Shown piece after piece: positions 1 through 8,937 of a stretch of 64,000 nucleotides of DNA. A model generated the notes under the pieces. That model saw only the letters and a program-made list of their open reading frames with translations. It ran no database searches and was not told where the DNA came from. Every line of letters starts with the position of its first letter. Within the stretch, counting starts at the first letter, position 1. The translations under genes were made by a program, and so were the position numbers. This DNA is from Candidatus Peregrinibacteria bacterium HGW-Peregrinibacteria-1 (lineage in GTDB: Bacteria; Patescibacteriota; Gracilibacteria; UBA1369; LOWO2-01-FULL-3). The DNA lies in NCBI GenBank assembly GCA_002839505.1, contig PGYE01000001.1, forward strand, positions 523,995 through 587,994, read 5' to 3'.

Positions 1-1867
1 CGCACTGACTTGAAGTACTTGGTACATCGCTAAATCCGCCACAAGTACCGCTACCACCACCAACGCTGGAACCGTTCACCGTAACATTAGGATTCACGCT
101 GCCTTGGCCGCCGCTACTGCCCCCTGTGCCGCCTGAACTTGAACCACCGGTATCACCGACCACAAAAACTCCAATCGCAGTATCCGTACTATCGACACGA
201 GAAACTATCTTATAACTGTATATTCCCTTGGCAAGACGCCCTCCTCCGGACTTTTCACCGTTCCAAGTAACCTCATTAAACCCACTATCTTGTTGTTGTC
301 TGGTAATCAGCTCAATCACCGAAGTACCAGTACCGTTTTGGCCCTTATGAATTGTAATTGTCACTATCGCATCATTATCAATGTCATAGTTTAAGACAAA
401 ATCATCATTGTCATTTGTATCCATGATCACTGGCGACATAAAATCATTCACTACATTAGCCTTCCGGGTGCTCTCCTTGATTTCTTCCAGTTTTAAAGTT
501 GTCGAAGCCGTCGATTGCACATTCTCATTCACAATATTTCTCGCCACAATTTTTATCTCGATTCTATCTCGATAATCATAGCTTCCTCCATCCCAATCCA
601 CCGCATACCACAAATTCCCTTCCACCTCAAAATCCTCCTCGATAAAATCATCTTCATCTCCATCTCTCAGCACCACCAAATCCACCATCGCATCTGCATC
701 AACCCGGAAAACAATGCTAGTAAACTCTCCCAGCTCGTTATCAATCTCCTTTTTAGACAGGAAGAAATCATCAATTTCCGGCTGTTCATATTTCAGTCTT
801 ATTACCTTTCCTGCAACAAGATCCTCCGTACCATTCGTACTTCGAAACTCAATCACCCAATTTCCTTCATCCAAATAATCATACCCATCGTTATCCTCAG
901 TACCATCCCAACTTATCTCGATTTCCTCATTACGATACAACTCATCAAACTCTTCAATCAAAAATTCATCAGAGCCTCGCACCGCCACAATCTCCAACTC
1001 ATCAAGATCTTCTTGTACCGTAAACCCAATGGTCATGTCGTCATCATCACCAGGTTCAAAGGTTGTCGAAGGCGTAAATTTGATTCGGTAAATGTGATCG
1101 TTATTATCAGGCAAATTCTCCAGAGTACGGTCCACCTCTACCGGTTTAGTAGAAACAACCGCCCCAAATTCATTACGAGTAGTCACCCGCACAGTATAAT
1201 CACCATTTACCACCTTAGAATTAGAATCATTAGTACCATCCCATAACACTTTGTGCTCCGCACCAGATTGATACAAAGTGTGTTTATAATTATTAAACGA
1301 TTTGATCACAAAGTTATTGGAATCCAACACCTCCAATAGCACATTTGAGCTCGCAGTATTAGTAAAAGCAATCTCCACATCACTGAAAGACGGATCAAAA
1401 ACCTCTTTGGAAAGTCTAAAATCACTAATAAGGCCTTTACCTAAGTTTGGATATACCACCGAGAAGCTTCGGATCTCATTAATCGAATCCTCTCCTAGCT
1501 TATTAGCATTTAGACGCACCTGATAGTTACCCGGTGTCACTATTCTCGTCTCAAAGATGCCAGTCCACTGAAAACTACCAGTCGTAAGTTGAGAGCTCGA
1601 AGACACATTTTGTACATAGATAACAGTTCCAGCGGAATTGCTTATCTCCAGCTTCAAATTATCTGCCGGCTCCGAAAGCTCATATTCCATCTTCAAGGTC
1701 TCATTTCCAGCACTCGGCGCCGGATCAAAAGTGCCATCCTCATTACTATCCGTTACCGTAAAACTGACCAATTCAAATTCACCGACAGCCTGCGCCACTT
1801 CGATAGCAGGAAAAGACATTACCAGTATCGACATTAATCCCAAGCCGCTTAATAATTTTTTAAACAT
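1..1867 (-). CDS. Secreted surface protein with FlgD-like Ig repeats and the start of an SLH region (C-terminus beyond window)
   Basis: Read from ATG at 1867 on the minus strand; the frame stays open to base 1, so the 3' end is missing. It starts with a signal peptide (MFKKLLSGLGLMSILVMS, then a cut near AQA). About five FlgD-like Ig repeats follow (roughly residues 45-110, 160-225, 255-320, 350-410, 460-540), each with a W-D/N-G strand and a closing G-x-Y. A Gly/Ser-rich linker near residue 570 leads into CGGFSDVPSTSSQC, the usual opening of an S-layer homology repeat. Inferred role: an extracellular protein anchored through SLH repeats beyond the window edge. It is divergent from the DUF62 gene. 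The open reading frames seen on the opposite strand here are shadows. Domain assignment is by pattern; exact function unknown. Confidence 0.8.
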   Translation of the reverse strand, partial: MFKKLLSGLGLMSILVMSFPAIEVAQAVGEFELVSFTVTDSNEDGTFDPAPSAGNETLKMEYELSEPADNLKLEISNSAGTVIYVQNVSSSSQLTTGSFQWTGIFETRIVTPGNYQVRLNANKLGEDSINEIRSFSVVYPNLGKGLISDFRLSKEVFDPSFSDVEIAFTNTASSNVLLEVLDSNNFVIKSFNNYKHTLYQSGAEHKVLWDGTNDSNSKVVNGDYTVRVTTRNEFGAVVSTKPVEVDRTLENLPDNNDHIYRIKFTPSTTFEPGDDDDMTIGFTVQEDLDELEIVAVRGSDEFLIEEFDELYRNEEIEISWDGTEDNDGYDYLDEGNWVIEFRSTNGTEDLVAGKVIRLKYEQPEIDDFFLSKKEIDNELGEFTSIVFRVDADAMVDLVVLRDGDEDDFIEEDFEVEGNLWYAVDWDGGSYDYRDRIEIKIVARNIVNENVQSTASTTLKLEEIKESTRKANVVNDFMSPVIMDTNDNDDFVLNYDIDNDAIVTITIHKGQNGTGTSVIELITRQQQDSGFNEVTWNGEKSGGGRLAKGIYSYKIVSRVDSTDTAIGVFVVGDTGGSSSGGTGGSSGGQGSVNPNVTVNGSSVGGGSGTCGGFSDVPSTSSQC

Positions 1868-1979
1868 ATTCAAAGAGTGTTAAGTAGACAACAATATTAA
1901 GACTTATTCGCCAAATAAGTCAACATAAAACCGAAAAGAAACAACAATTAACCACAGTTCTCAAACAACGATATTACAG

Positions 1980-2008
1980 TTTACAACCACCCGCCTTTTG
2001 CCTAATAT
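1980..2008 (+). promoter_or_regulatory. Predicted sigma-70-type promoter for the DUF62 gene
   Basis: TTTACA at 1980-1985 and TAATAT at 2003-2008 are separated by 17 bases. Transcription would start about 20 bases before the ATG at 2038. Confidence 0.5.
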
Positions 2009-2037
2009 AAAAACCCAATTAATTAACTCCCATAACA

Positions 2038-2871
2038 ATGAGCGATATAGTCAAAGATTATATATACCCGATAACCTATATCTCCGATTGTCAGGACTTC
2101 AACACCCAAGGTCGCCTAAAAGCTCGTGTAGCCAGCTATTTTCCCAGCAGTAATGTTAATTTCGTCGGAGTTTCCAATGATGTCGAAGCCGCGATCAATT
2201 TGGTTGACATTGTCGATGCCTACGATGGACAACCCGGCGTTATCTTGGCCAATGTTGCCCCTCGCCACGGTAAAGCGAAAATAAAATGGGAAAACGGGAC
2301 ACCTTTCGGACATTTCAAGCTTGGTGTTCTTGATATTTTCACAACTATCGACGGCTATACCCTTAGCCTCTTACAAAAAGTTCTCAAACACGACATCGTA
2401 GTAAATGTTTACGATATCCCATCCGTTGTACCTCATATGGGGCTTCCCGAAGATGTGCAGGAGCGAATTATTAACACCCAATTCCGCAGCTTAGACTATC
2501 TTCCGCGTTTAGCTGCTGCCATCATGGCCGGCAAAGACCTTCCCATCACCGAAACCTTCTCCGCAATGCCTAAAATGCCACACAAAGTATGCTGGATCGA
2601 CTCCTTCGGCAATATCAAAACTAATATACTACCCGAAGAAATCGACTTCAAAGTAGGTGAAAGTCGCGTGTTAAGAGTAGGGGACAACAAACAATTCTAT
2701 CTACCATGCCACAACCGACTCAAGGACATCCCTGAAAAACAAGTTGCCCTCACCGTCGGCAGCTCCGGATACGAAGACAAACGATTCGTTGAAATCATGC
2801 AGCAAGGAAAAAGCGCCGTCAAAAGGCTTGCCGTCAAAACCGGACTGACACTGGAATATATAAAAGAATAA
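2038..2871 (+). CDS. Divergent DUF62 / SAM hydroxide adenosyltransferase-like protein
   Basis: 277 aa, the usual size of the DUF62 family, whose characterised members hydrolyse S-adenosylmethionine to adenosine and methionine or halogenate it. The C-terminal domain is clear: VCWIDSFGNIKTNI matches the family's IDxFGNxxTNI strand, and a VGSSGYEDKRFVEI-type segment before the end matches the closing substrate-pocket loop. The N-terminal half keeps the fold pattern (ITYISDCQDF for ITLTTDFG). However, the usual DPGVG motif is replaced by ANVAPRHGKA and the PDNG motif by PFGHFKLG, so the catalytic aspartate of SAM hydrolases seems absent. The activity may therefore be altered or lost. Single gene with its own promoter and a terminator downstream. 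Confidence 0.75.
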   Translation: MSDIVKDYIYPITYISDCQDFNTQGRLKARVASYFPSSNVNFVGVSNDVEAAINLVDIVDAYDGQPGVILANVAPRHGKAKIKWENGTPFGHFKLGVLDIFTTIDGYTLSLLQKVLKHDIVVNVYDIPSVVPHMGLPEDVQERIINTQFRSLDYLPRLAAAIMAGKDLPITETFSAMPKMPHKVCWIDSFGNIKTNILPEEIDFKVGESRVLRVGDNKQFYLPCHNRLKDIPEKQVALTVGSSGYEDKRFVEIMQQGKSAVKRLAVKTGLTLEYIKE

Positions 2872-2905
2872 TTTTCAAAACAGCCCATAGCACAAATCCA
2901 GACAC

Positions 2906-2938
2906 AAAAAAGCCTCCAAGAAAACAAGGAGGCTTTTT
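2906..2938. terminator. Bidirectional rho-independent terminator
   Basis: AAAAAAGCCTCC pairs with GGAGGCTTTTT around a 10-base loop, with an A-run on the left and a T-run on the right. It can end the DUF62 transcript and also a minus-strand transcript coming from the O-antigen-ligase-like gene. Confidence 0.85.
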
Positions 2939-3263
2939 ATAAATCAAAGAAGAAAGAAGATAGAAGTCTGACAAACCCGAAACCGAAGCAACTCGGACGA
3001 AGGCAAAACCCGAAGGAGAAGACAATCATCCACCGTCACAAGGACGGAATGAAGTAAAACCCCGATCCCAAAATGGGAAAGAGACTCAAACCGACTTCTT
3101 CAGAGATCGACTGAACCTGAACCGAAGCTCAAGATCCAGTCGGCTCGGAAGAAGAAATAATTTTTAAAGAACAACTTAACAACAAACACAGTATAACATA
3201 AAAAGTGAAAAAAACAAATACCTTTTTTTCAAAAAAAATAACATTGAGCACATTCTCCACAAT
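2939..3263. other. 325-base non-coding region with several short hairpins
   Basis: No convincing ORF. The stretch is purine-rich on the plus strand and contains short stems: CCGTC/GACGG near 3035-3050, TCCCA/TGGGA near 3066-3078, and GAG-CGACTG/CAGTCG-CTC near 3103-3148. It lies between a bidirectional terminator and the 3' end of the minus-strand glycan polymerase gene. It could be a long 3' UTR or a small RNA. It matches none of tmRNA, RNase P, SRP or 6S RNA by eye. Confidence 0.35.
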
Positions 3264-5138
3264 CTATCGCACTCCGGAACGCAGAGAGTAAGCCTTTTCA
3301 AGCATCTCATCTTGCCCGACTAATATCCTATTTTTTTTCTCATCATCCACCACCAACTCCAATAAAATATCCCCCAGACGCACCGCCTCCTCCACATTAT
3401 CCGTATATCCAGTGAAGTGCACATTCATCTGCACCGCATCATAATAATTCATCAAAATATCATAACTTCGCTCCACCATATCATCCGAAACTCCCCGGAT
3501 GTTCTTCTCAACAAACACCCCCAAGTAATCGGCATAATAAGTTAAATCATTTAACGGATTGAGCTCCAAAGCCCTCTCATAATTATTAAGACACAACCTC
3601 ACATCAAAAAATTCGTTTTCATCCGCACAATAATAACGGCCCAGCCAATAATAACCCTCACTATCTACGCTGTTCAGCTTCAAATGCTCATCCACCGCCT
3701 CCTTCATCAACGGAAAGTCGCCCTCCGCATCAGCCAGCTTGGCAATCTTCAAAAACTCGCCCCGTGGATACTGTAGCTTTGAAACATCCCCCATATCTGA
3801 CACCTTATCTCTCGCCAACATCACAGCCCCCTCAGCCACAACCATCACCAACAGAGCTCCGCATACCAGCAACGGCGTCCAAGCTCTCTCAGAGCTCCAC
3901 AGGCCACTCTCCTGATCGTTAGCCGACTGCCGGAAAATACTTCTAACCACCGCCAACAAAAACCAAAACACTACAAAACTCACCACAAAATTGAAATTAT
4001 AATCAATCATACTATGAGACACCGCTCCCAATATTCCCATTCCAATCAACATAACCCGATCACTATCAACACGATTCAAAGCATCAAATTTTTTAAAACT
4101 CCACAGCCAAACAACCCCCCAACCTAAAAATACCAATAACGCCACCAATCCATACTCCGCCCCAATCTTCAAAAAGAAATTATGCGGATGATCGGCACTC
4201 GCCAAAAGCACCTCCTGCTTACCAGCATAAACCTGCCTAAAACTAAACGGCCCATACCCCAAAAGCGGCTTCTCCAAAGTCATCTCGCCCGCCTTCAGCC
4301 AAAAATCCACCCGCTCATTACGCGACTCCACGCTCGCCGGATCATTAAAAGTAATTCTCTCGCCCACCTCCACAATATCTCCATTACTCGCCTTCAAATA
4401 GGTAAACGAGAAGCTGATCAACACCGCCACCGCCCCCGCCAAAAGCACCATCCGCACCCTACTCCACTCCATACGGGGGCGGAAATAGATCAACATCAAC
4501 CCCAACTGCAACCCCAAAACCAAAAGCGCCCCGCGCGAAAAAGTCAGAAAAAGCCCAGCCAATACAATTCCCACCAAAGTCGCCACCCCCGTCCACTCAT
4601 ATCGCCCCTTCGGCAGCAGCAAAATCAACGGCCACAGCATCACAATAAACATCGCCAAAGCATTCGGCCAGACATTCACCTGCGACCACACATTCATAAA
4701 CGGCCCCGACATCCGCAAATCCTCCCCCAAAAGATACTGAAAAAAACCAAAAAACACCGCCACCACCAACAAAACCACCAACACCCGCAACATCTTCTTC
4801 CACCACTGAAAATCACTATGCGCCAGAATCAAATAAAACATCGGCATCAACGCAAACATCAACATCTCGCTAAACCCCAAATTCTTAGCACTCGAAAATG
4901 CAAACGACAAACCCACCAATAAAGTAAATAAACTCAAAAGCACCGTCTCCCACACCGCCACCTTACGCTTAGTCTTCCATTCAAAAAGCACCAAAAGCCC
5001 CACAAACCCCACTGCCAAAATCACCATCGGAAAACCCGCTCCATAGTCATACTTCATAAACCACGGATTAAAAAGCGCTACTACCAAAAGCGCGCTCATT
5101 CCCCAAAGACCGTAATTTCTTCTAATCATATTCCACAT
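3264..5138 (-). CDS. O-antigen ligase/polymerase (Wzy_C)-like membrane protein with C-terminal TPR region
   Basis: 624 aa. The first ~410 residues hold about ten to twelve hydrophobic helices. The large periplasmic-type loop carries the family signature: R-x6-W before KPLLGYGPFSFRQVY, then HPHNFFLKIGAEYGL. Such proteins ligate or polymerise surface glycans at the membrane. The last ~180 residues are soluble and TPR-like (for example YYWLGRYYCADENEF and CLNNYERALELNPLN), a combination common in bacterial Wzy_C proteins. Substrate unknown. It is divergent from hflX and shares only a short intergenic region with it. Membership of the superfamily is likely; ligase versus polymerase cannot be decided from sequence. 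Confidence 0.8.
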   Translation of the reverse strand: MWNMIRRNYGLWGMSALLVVALFNPWFMKYDYGAGFPMVILAVGFVGLLVLFEWKTKRKVAVWETVLLSLFTLLVGLSFAFSSAKNLGFSEMLMFALMPMFYLILAHSDFQWWKKMLRVLVVLLVVAVFFGFFQYLLGEDLRMSGPFMNVWSQVNVWPNALAMFIVMLWPLILLLPKGRYEWTGVATLVGIVLAGLFLTFSRGALLVLGLQLGLMLIYFRPRMEWSRVRMVLLAGAVAVLISFSFTYLKASNGDIVEVGERITFNDPASVESRNERVDFWLKAGEMTLEKPLLGYGPFSFRQVYAGKQEVLLASADHPHNFFLKIGAEYGLVALLVFLGWGVVWLWSFKKFDALNRVDSDRVMLIGMGILGAVSHSMIDYNFNFVVSFVVFWFLLAVVRSIFRQSANDQESGLWSSERAWTPLLVCGALLVMVVAEGAVMLARDKVSDMGDVSKLQYPRGEFLKIAKLADAEGDFPLMKEAVDEHLKLNSVDSEGYYWLGRYYCADENEFFDVRLCLNNYERALELNPLNDLTYYADYLGVFVEKNIRGVSDDMVERSYDILMNYYDAVQMNVHFTGYTDNVEEAVRLGDILLELVVDDEKKNRILVGQDEMLEKAYSLRSGVR

Positions 5139-5210
5139 ACGATAAAAATATAGTTACAAACGCCCGAAACACCAATATAATAAGGTTGACTAATTCTAAC
5201 TTTAAATTAT

Positions 5211-6503
5211 TTGAAAGAACAGAAAAAAGCCATCCTCATCGAGGTACTACCACCGGAAACCACTGCCGAAGAAGCTGAGATTCGCCTCAACGAAAGCGAA
5301 GCCCTCATCAACACCTACGGCGGCATCGTCGTATTAAAAGTAATCCAACAGCGCAACCTCCCCGAATACAGCACCTACATCGGCTCCGGAAAAATCAAAG
5401 AACTCCAGGACATAGTTATCGAGACCGGAGCCACCTCCATCATCATCAACAACATCCTCAAACCTCGCCAAATCTTCAACCTCCAAGAAAAATTCCGCGA
5501 ACTGAAACTCGAAAACGAACTCGACATCTGGGATAGAGTCGACCTCATCCTCAAAATCTTCGATAAGCACGCCAAAAGCACCGAAGCCAAACTCCAAATC
5601 GAACTCGCCTCCATCAAGCACATGGGCCCTCGCATCTTCAACATGGGAATGGAACTCTCCCGACAAGCCGGAGCCGTCGGACTTCGTTCCGGACAAGGAG
5701 AATCCAACACCGAAATGATGAAACGCCACCTCCAACGCCAAGAAATCAACATCAGCGACAAACTCAAACACTACCAAAACATCCGTGGGGGACACCGCCA
5801 GCGCCGCCGGCGTCAAGACCTCAAAACCGTCGCTCTCGTCGGCTACACCAACGCCGGCAAAAGCTCCCTCCTCAACGCCCTCACCAACAAAGGAGCCTAT
5901 GTCGCCGACCAACTCTTCGCCACCCTCGACACCCGCGTCGGCAAACTCTATCTCCAAAATGAAATCCAAGACTACACCGACTACAAATACCAGAAAGGCG
6001 GCAGTGAAATCCTGATCGCCGATACCATCGGTTTCATTCGTGACCTGCCGCCCTTCCTCATCGAATCCTTCAAATCCACCCTCGCCGAAACCATCGAAGC
6101 CGACCTCATCATGCATGTCATCGACATCAACGACCCCCAAATCGAAGCCAAAATCGAAGTCGTCGAAACCATTCTCACCCAGCTCGGAATAGGGGACACC
6201 CCCGAAATTTATGTCTTCAACAAAGTCGACCTCATCAACCCCACCGCCCTCGAAGAGAAAATCCTCGACCCCGTCATCGAATACCAAGGACTCGTCCCCG
6301 CCGGCCCCACCGCCGCCCTCGACCTCGGCTGGATCTCCGAAGAAGAATACAACCGCAAACACGCCCTCCCCATGCCCAAAATCCACCCCCAAGACCTCAA
6401 AGACAAATACTCCCACCACAAACCCGTCTTCATCTCCGCCAACGAACAAAAAAACCTCGAAGACCTCAAAAAAATCATTAAAATCAGACTGGGGCTCAAC
6501 TAA
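5211..6503 (+). CDS. hflX: Ribosome-associated GTPase HflX
   Basis: 430 aa. The N-terminal HflX domain (residues ~25-190, with YIGSGKIKEL) is followed by a glycine-rich linker (SRQAGAVGLRSGQGE) and a TRAFAC-type G domain: G1 GYTNAGKSSLLNAL, G2 TLDTRVGKL, G3 DTIGFIRDLP, G4 NKVD. HflX binds the 50S subunit and rescues or recycles stalled ribosomes. The start is a TTG at 5211, since the next methionine lies deep inside the domain; a TTGACT -35-like hexamer lies at 5185. The segment between G4 and the C-terminus is longer than usual and contains LGWISEEEYNRKHALP. The gene converges on maf with 5 bases between the stop codons. Confidence 0.95.
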   Translation: MKEQKKAILIEVLPPETTAEEAEIRLNESEALINTYGGIVVLKVIQQRNLPEYSTYIGSGKIKELQDIVIETGATSIIINNILKPRQIFNLQEKFRELKLENELDIWDRVDLILKIFDKHAKSTEAKLQIELASIKHMGPRIFNMGMELSRQAGAVGLRSGQGESNTEMMKRHLQRQEINISDKLKHYQNIRGGHRQRRRRQDLKTVALVGYTNAGKSSLLNALTNKGAYVADQLFATLDTRVGKLYLQNEIQDYTDYKYQKGGSEILIADTIGFIRDLPPFLIESFKSTLAETIEADLIMHVIDINDPQIEAKIEVVETILTQLGIGDTPEIYVFNKVDLINPTALEEKILDPVIEYQGLVPAGPTAALDLGWISEEEYNRKHALPMPKIHPQDLKDKYSHHKPVFISANEQKNLEDLKKIIKIRLGLN

Positions 6504-6508
6504 CTCCG

Positions 6509-7105
6509 CTACCCCAACTCCCTCATCAACCGATAAAACAACCTCACCGGCAAGCCCACCACATTGAAATAATCGCCCTCAATCTTATCAATCCACAGAC
6601 TACCCAGCCCCTGAATCGCATAACCGCCCGCCTTATCCTCACCCTCTCCCGACTTCAAATACATCTCCAACTCAAAATCATTCAACTTCGACATCTCCAC
6701 CACAGTCCTCTCCACTCCCGAAGCCCTCTTCCCGCTTTTCAAATCCATCAGCACCACCGCCGAAACCACCTCATGCCGACTTCCTCCAAGCTTTGTCAAA
6801 ATCCTCCGCGCATCATCAGAATCTTTCGGCTTCCCCAAAATCTCGCCACCACACCACACTACCGTATCCACACCCACCACAATCTCCTCACCGGCACAAA
6901 ACCGCGCCACATCCGCCGCCTTCCCCTCCGCATTCACCATCGCCAACTCACCCGCCTCCATTCCACCGACCACCTCATCAAAATCCCGACTCGGCAACAC
7001 CGTAAACTCCAAACCCAACTCCTCCAAAATCTCCCGCCGTCGCGGACTACCCGAAGCCAACACCACATCCCGCGAATCACTACCCCACAACAAAGTCGAA
7101 ATCAT
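6509..7105 (-). CDS. maf: Maf-like nucleoside triphosphate pyrophosphatase
   Basis: 198 aa, normal family length. It starts with the diagnostic VVLASGSPRRREILEELGL, has the mid-protein VVGVDTVVWCGGEILGKPKD block, and ends with AGGYAIQGLGSLWIDKIEGD, which carry the substrate-binding and metal-binding residues of Maf proteins. These hydrolyse non-canonical or pyrimidine NTPs (dTTP, UTP, modified bases) to monophosphates. It lies tail to tail with hflX. The precise substrate class cannot be read from the motifs with certainty. Confidence 0.93.
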   Translation of the reverse strand: MISTLLWGSDSRDVVLASGSPRRREILEELGLEFTVLPSRDFDEVVGGMEAGELAMVNAEGKAADVARFCAGEEIVVGVDTVVWCGGEILGKPKDSDDARRILTKLGGSRHEVVSAVVLMDLKSGKRASGVERTVVEMSKLNDFELEMYLKSGEGEDKAGGYAIQGLGSLWIDKIEGDYFNVVGLPVRLFYRLMRELG

Positions 7106-7190
7106 AGTAAAATTTTAAGAACATTCACCCTCAATTTAACACCTCCCACCCCCAAAGTACCAGCCCCAATCACCACCAAAACAATATCAT

Positions 7191-7219
7191 TTGACATAAT
7201 GGTACCATTTGCCTAAAAT
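7191..7219 (+). promoter_or_regulatory. Predicted promoter of rpsT
   Basis: TTGACA at 7191-7196 and TAAAAT at 7214-7219 with a 17-base spacer. The start codon of rpsT lies about 40 bases downstream. Confidence 0.65.
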
Positions 7220-7258
7220 CTCCGAGCAAATCAATCAAAGAATAACCAATTATATTCC

Positions 7259-7531
7259 ATGCCAATTATCAAATCTGCGAAGAAACGCATGATCCAAAAC
7301 ATCAAGAGACGCGACCGAAACTTCCCTCTACGAAGCAAACTCAAGACCCTAATGAAAAAAGAACTCACCTTCATCAAAGAAGGAAAACTCAAAGAAGCCA
7401 CAGAATTCCTACCACAAGTTTACTCCACCATCGACACCGCCGCTAAAAAGAAAATCATCCACACCAATAACGCCGCCCGCAAAAAATCCCGCATCGCCCA
7501 AGCCCTCAACGCCCTACAAACCAAAGGGTAA
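7259..7531 (+). CDS. rpsT: 30S ribosomal protein S20
   Basis: 90 aa, highly basic. It has the S20 pattern MPIIKSAKKRMIQNIKRRDRN at the start, a central VYSTIDTAAKKKIIHTNNAARKKSR block and a helical tail ending ALNALQTKG. S20 binds 16S rRNA early in 30S assembly. Monocistronic: promoter at 7191-7219 and a strong terminator right after the stop. Confidence 0.95.
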   Translation: MPIIKSAKKRMIQNIKRRDRNFPLRSKLKTLMKKELTFIKEGKLKEATEFLPQVYSTIDTAAKKKIIHTNNAARKKSRIAQALNALQTKG

Positions 7532-7550
7532 GGCACAAAAAAACACTAGC

Positions 7551-7583
7551 AAAGAGCCATCCTCGCGATCGGCTCTTTTTTTT
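7551..7583 (+). terminator. Rho-independent terminator of rpsT
   Basis: AAAGAGCC and GGCTCTTT form the stem with a 12-base loop, followed by a run of T. Confidence 0.9.
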
Positions 7584-7637
7584 ATTATTGCCAATCCTCC
7601 AAACATTTACTATCATCCCACCGTTCAAAAACAACAC

Positions 7638-7713
7638 GGGCCCATAGCTCAGGGGTTAGAGCAGTCGGCTCATAACCGATTGGTCCTTGGTTCAAATCCA
7701 AGTGGGCCCACCA
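7638..7713 (+). tRNA. tRNA with CAU anticodon (tRNA-Ile2 or elongator Met)
   Basis: 76-nt cloverleaf with encoded CCA: acceptor GGGCCCA/TGGGCCC, D stem GCTC/GAGC, anticodon stem GTCGG/CCGAT around CTCATAA, T stem CTTGG/CCAAG around TTCAAAT. The anticodon is CAU. The GGTTAGAGCA D-arm and the general sequence resemble tRNA-Ile(CAU), which is modified to lysidine by TilS, but an elongator tRNA-Met cannot be excluded from sequence alone. It is clearly not the initiator: the first acceptor pair is intact and the GGG/CCC initiator anticodon stem is absent. Confidence 0.93.
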
Positions 7714-7838
7714 TCACCAAGACTTAATACTAAAGATTAGGTCTTTTGAGCATAGTGCGCACAATCCAACAACCCCTTTGAAAACTTCCCCACAATCCGC
7801 TAAAGTGAATTAAGAATTAGTAATTGAAAGCCTCAGCA

Positions 7839-8363
7839 ATGAAAGGAAAAAACATCGCCTTTATCGACGGACAAAACCTACACCTCGGAACCGGCGAAGC
7901 CCGTTGGCAAATCGACCTCAACAAATTCCGCATCTACCTCAAAGACAAATACCGCGTCAGCGAAGCCTACTACTTTCTCGGATATGTCAGCGAAGAACAA
8001 CAAGAACTCTACAGCTCACTACAAAAAGCCGGCTTCATAGTGCTATTCAAAGAACATCAAGAAAAATCCACCAGCCAAAAAAAGGGAAATGTCGACACCG
8101 ACGTCGTCTTTGAAATCATGAAAACCCTCATCGAAGAACAATTTGATAAAATCGTCCTCGTCTCCGGTGACGGCGACTACAAAAAAGTTGTCGACTACCT
8201 CATCAAGAAAAAGAAATTCGCCAAAATCCTCTTCCCAAACCGAAAATTCGCCTCCTCCCTCTACAAAGAACTTGGCTCCGAATACTTCGACTACCTCAGC
8301 GCCCGATCCGTCAAAAACAAGATCAGATTCAACAAAACCCACAAAAAGAAAAAGGCTCCTTAG
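7839..8363 (+). CDS. NYN-domain (LabA/PIN-like) ribonuclease
   Basis: 174 aa from the ATG at 7839; a TTG at 7824 in the same frame would add five residues but is less likely. It shows the three acidic clusters of NYN/PIN-like nucleases: IAFIDGQNLH at the start, KGNVDTDVVFEIM in the middle and IVLVSGDGDYKKVVDYL near residue 115. These residues bind metal for RNA cleavage. The C-terminus is a lysine-rich tail (FNKTHKKKKAP). Stand-alone gene between the tRNA and a Nudix gene; target RNA unknown. Confidence 0.85.
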   Translation: MKGKNIAFIDGQNLHLGTGEARWQIDLNKFRIYLKDKYRVSEAYYFLGYVSEEQQELYSSLQKAGFIVLFKEHQEKSTSQKKGNVDTDVVFEIMKTLIEEQFDKIVLVSGDGDYKKVVDYLIKKKKFAKILFPNRKFASSLYKELGSEYFDYLSARSVKNKIRFNKTHKKKKAP

Positions 8364-8468
8364 GCACCGACACCGTTTGGATCCTTCTTCGTATTGATTC
8401 AATCCGATCTTAATCGAAAAGCTCTCACAAAGTCAACGCTTTTAAATCCTCCTAACCCCCACCCCCAC

Positions 8469-8915
8469 ATGTCCGAAAAAGAAAGATTCAAACCCTATGT
8501 CGCCGCCTACCTTGCCCTGACCCAAAACGACCAAGTCTTACTGCTCAGACGCTTCAACACCGGCTATCAGGATGGCAACTACAGCCTAATTGCCGGCCGC
8601 CTCGACGGGGGAGAAACCACCAAACAATGCATCATTCGCGAAGCCGCCGAAGAAGCCGGGATCCAAGTAAACCCCGAAGACCTTGAAGTCGCCCATGTCG
8701 CTCACCGACTCACACCCGCCCGAGAATACTTCGACATCTACCTCCGCACCGAAAAATGGACCGGCGAAATCACCAACATGGAACTCGACAAATGCGACGA
8801 ACTCAAATGGCACGACCTCGAAAACCTCCCCGACAACATCCTCCCCGAAGTAAAACTCGCCCTCCAAAGCATCAACCAAAAAATCCACTTCGGCGAATTC
8901 GGCTGGGAAGGGTAG
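8469..8915 (+). CDS. Nudix hydrolase
   Basis: 148 aa from ATG at 8469. The frame is open back to a TTG at 8394, but the protein domain begins at MSEKERFKPYVAAYLAL. The Nudix box is complete: G-R-L-D-G-G-E, then REAAEEAGI, which binds divalent metal and hydrolyses nucleoside diphosphate-X substrates. The substrate is not evident from the flanking loops. The next gene is the convergent recombinase. Confidence 0.9.
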   Translation: MSEKERFKPYVAAYLALTQNDQVLLLRRFNTGYQDGNYSLIAGRLDGGETTKQCIIREAAEEAGIQVNPEDLEVAHVAHRLTPAREYFDIYLRTEKWTGEITNMELDKCDELKWHDLENLPDNILPEVKLALQSINQKIHFGEFGWEG

Positions 8916-8937
8916 GGGAGAAGCAATTGAAGCAATC

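Noticed and set aside
515-1246. 243-codon plus-strand ORF
   Set aside because: Antisense shadow of the Ig-repeat/SLH gene; composition is non-protein-like (Ile/His-rich) and the minus frame has signal peptide and repeats.
4182-4922. 246-codon plus-strand ORF in the glycan polymerase gene
   Set aside because: Antisense shadow, rich in His/Gln/Pro/Lys from C-rich codons of the real gene.
5334-6449. 371-codon minus-strand ORF in hflX
   Set aside because: Antisense of hflX; almost only Gly/Val/Asp/Glu/Phe.
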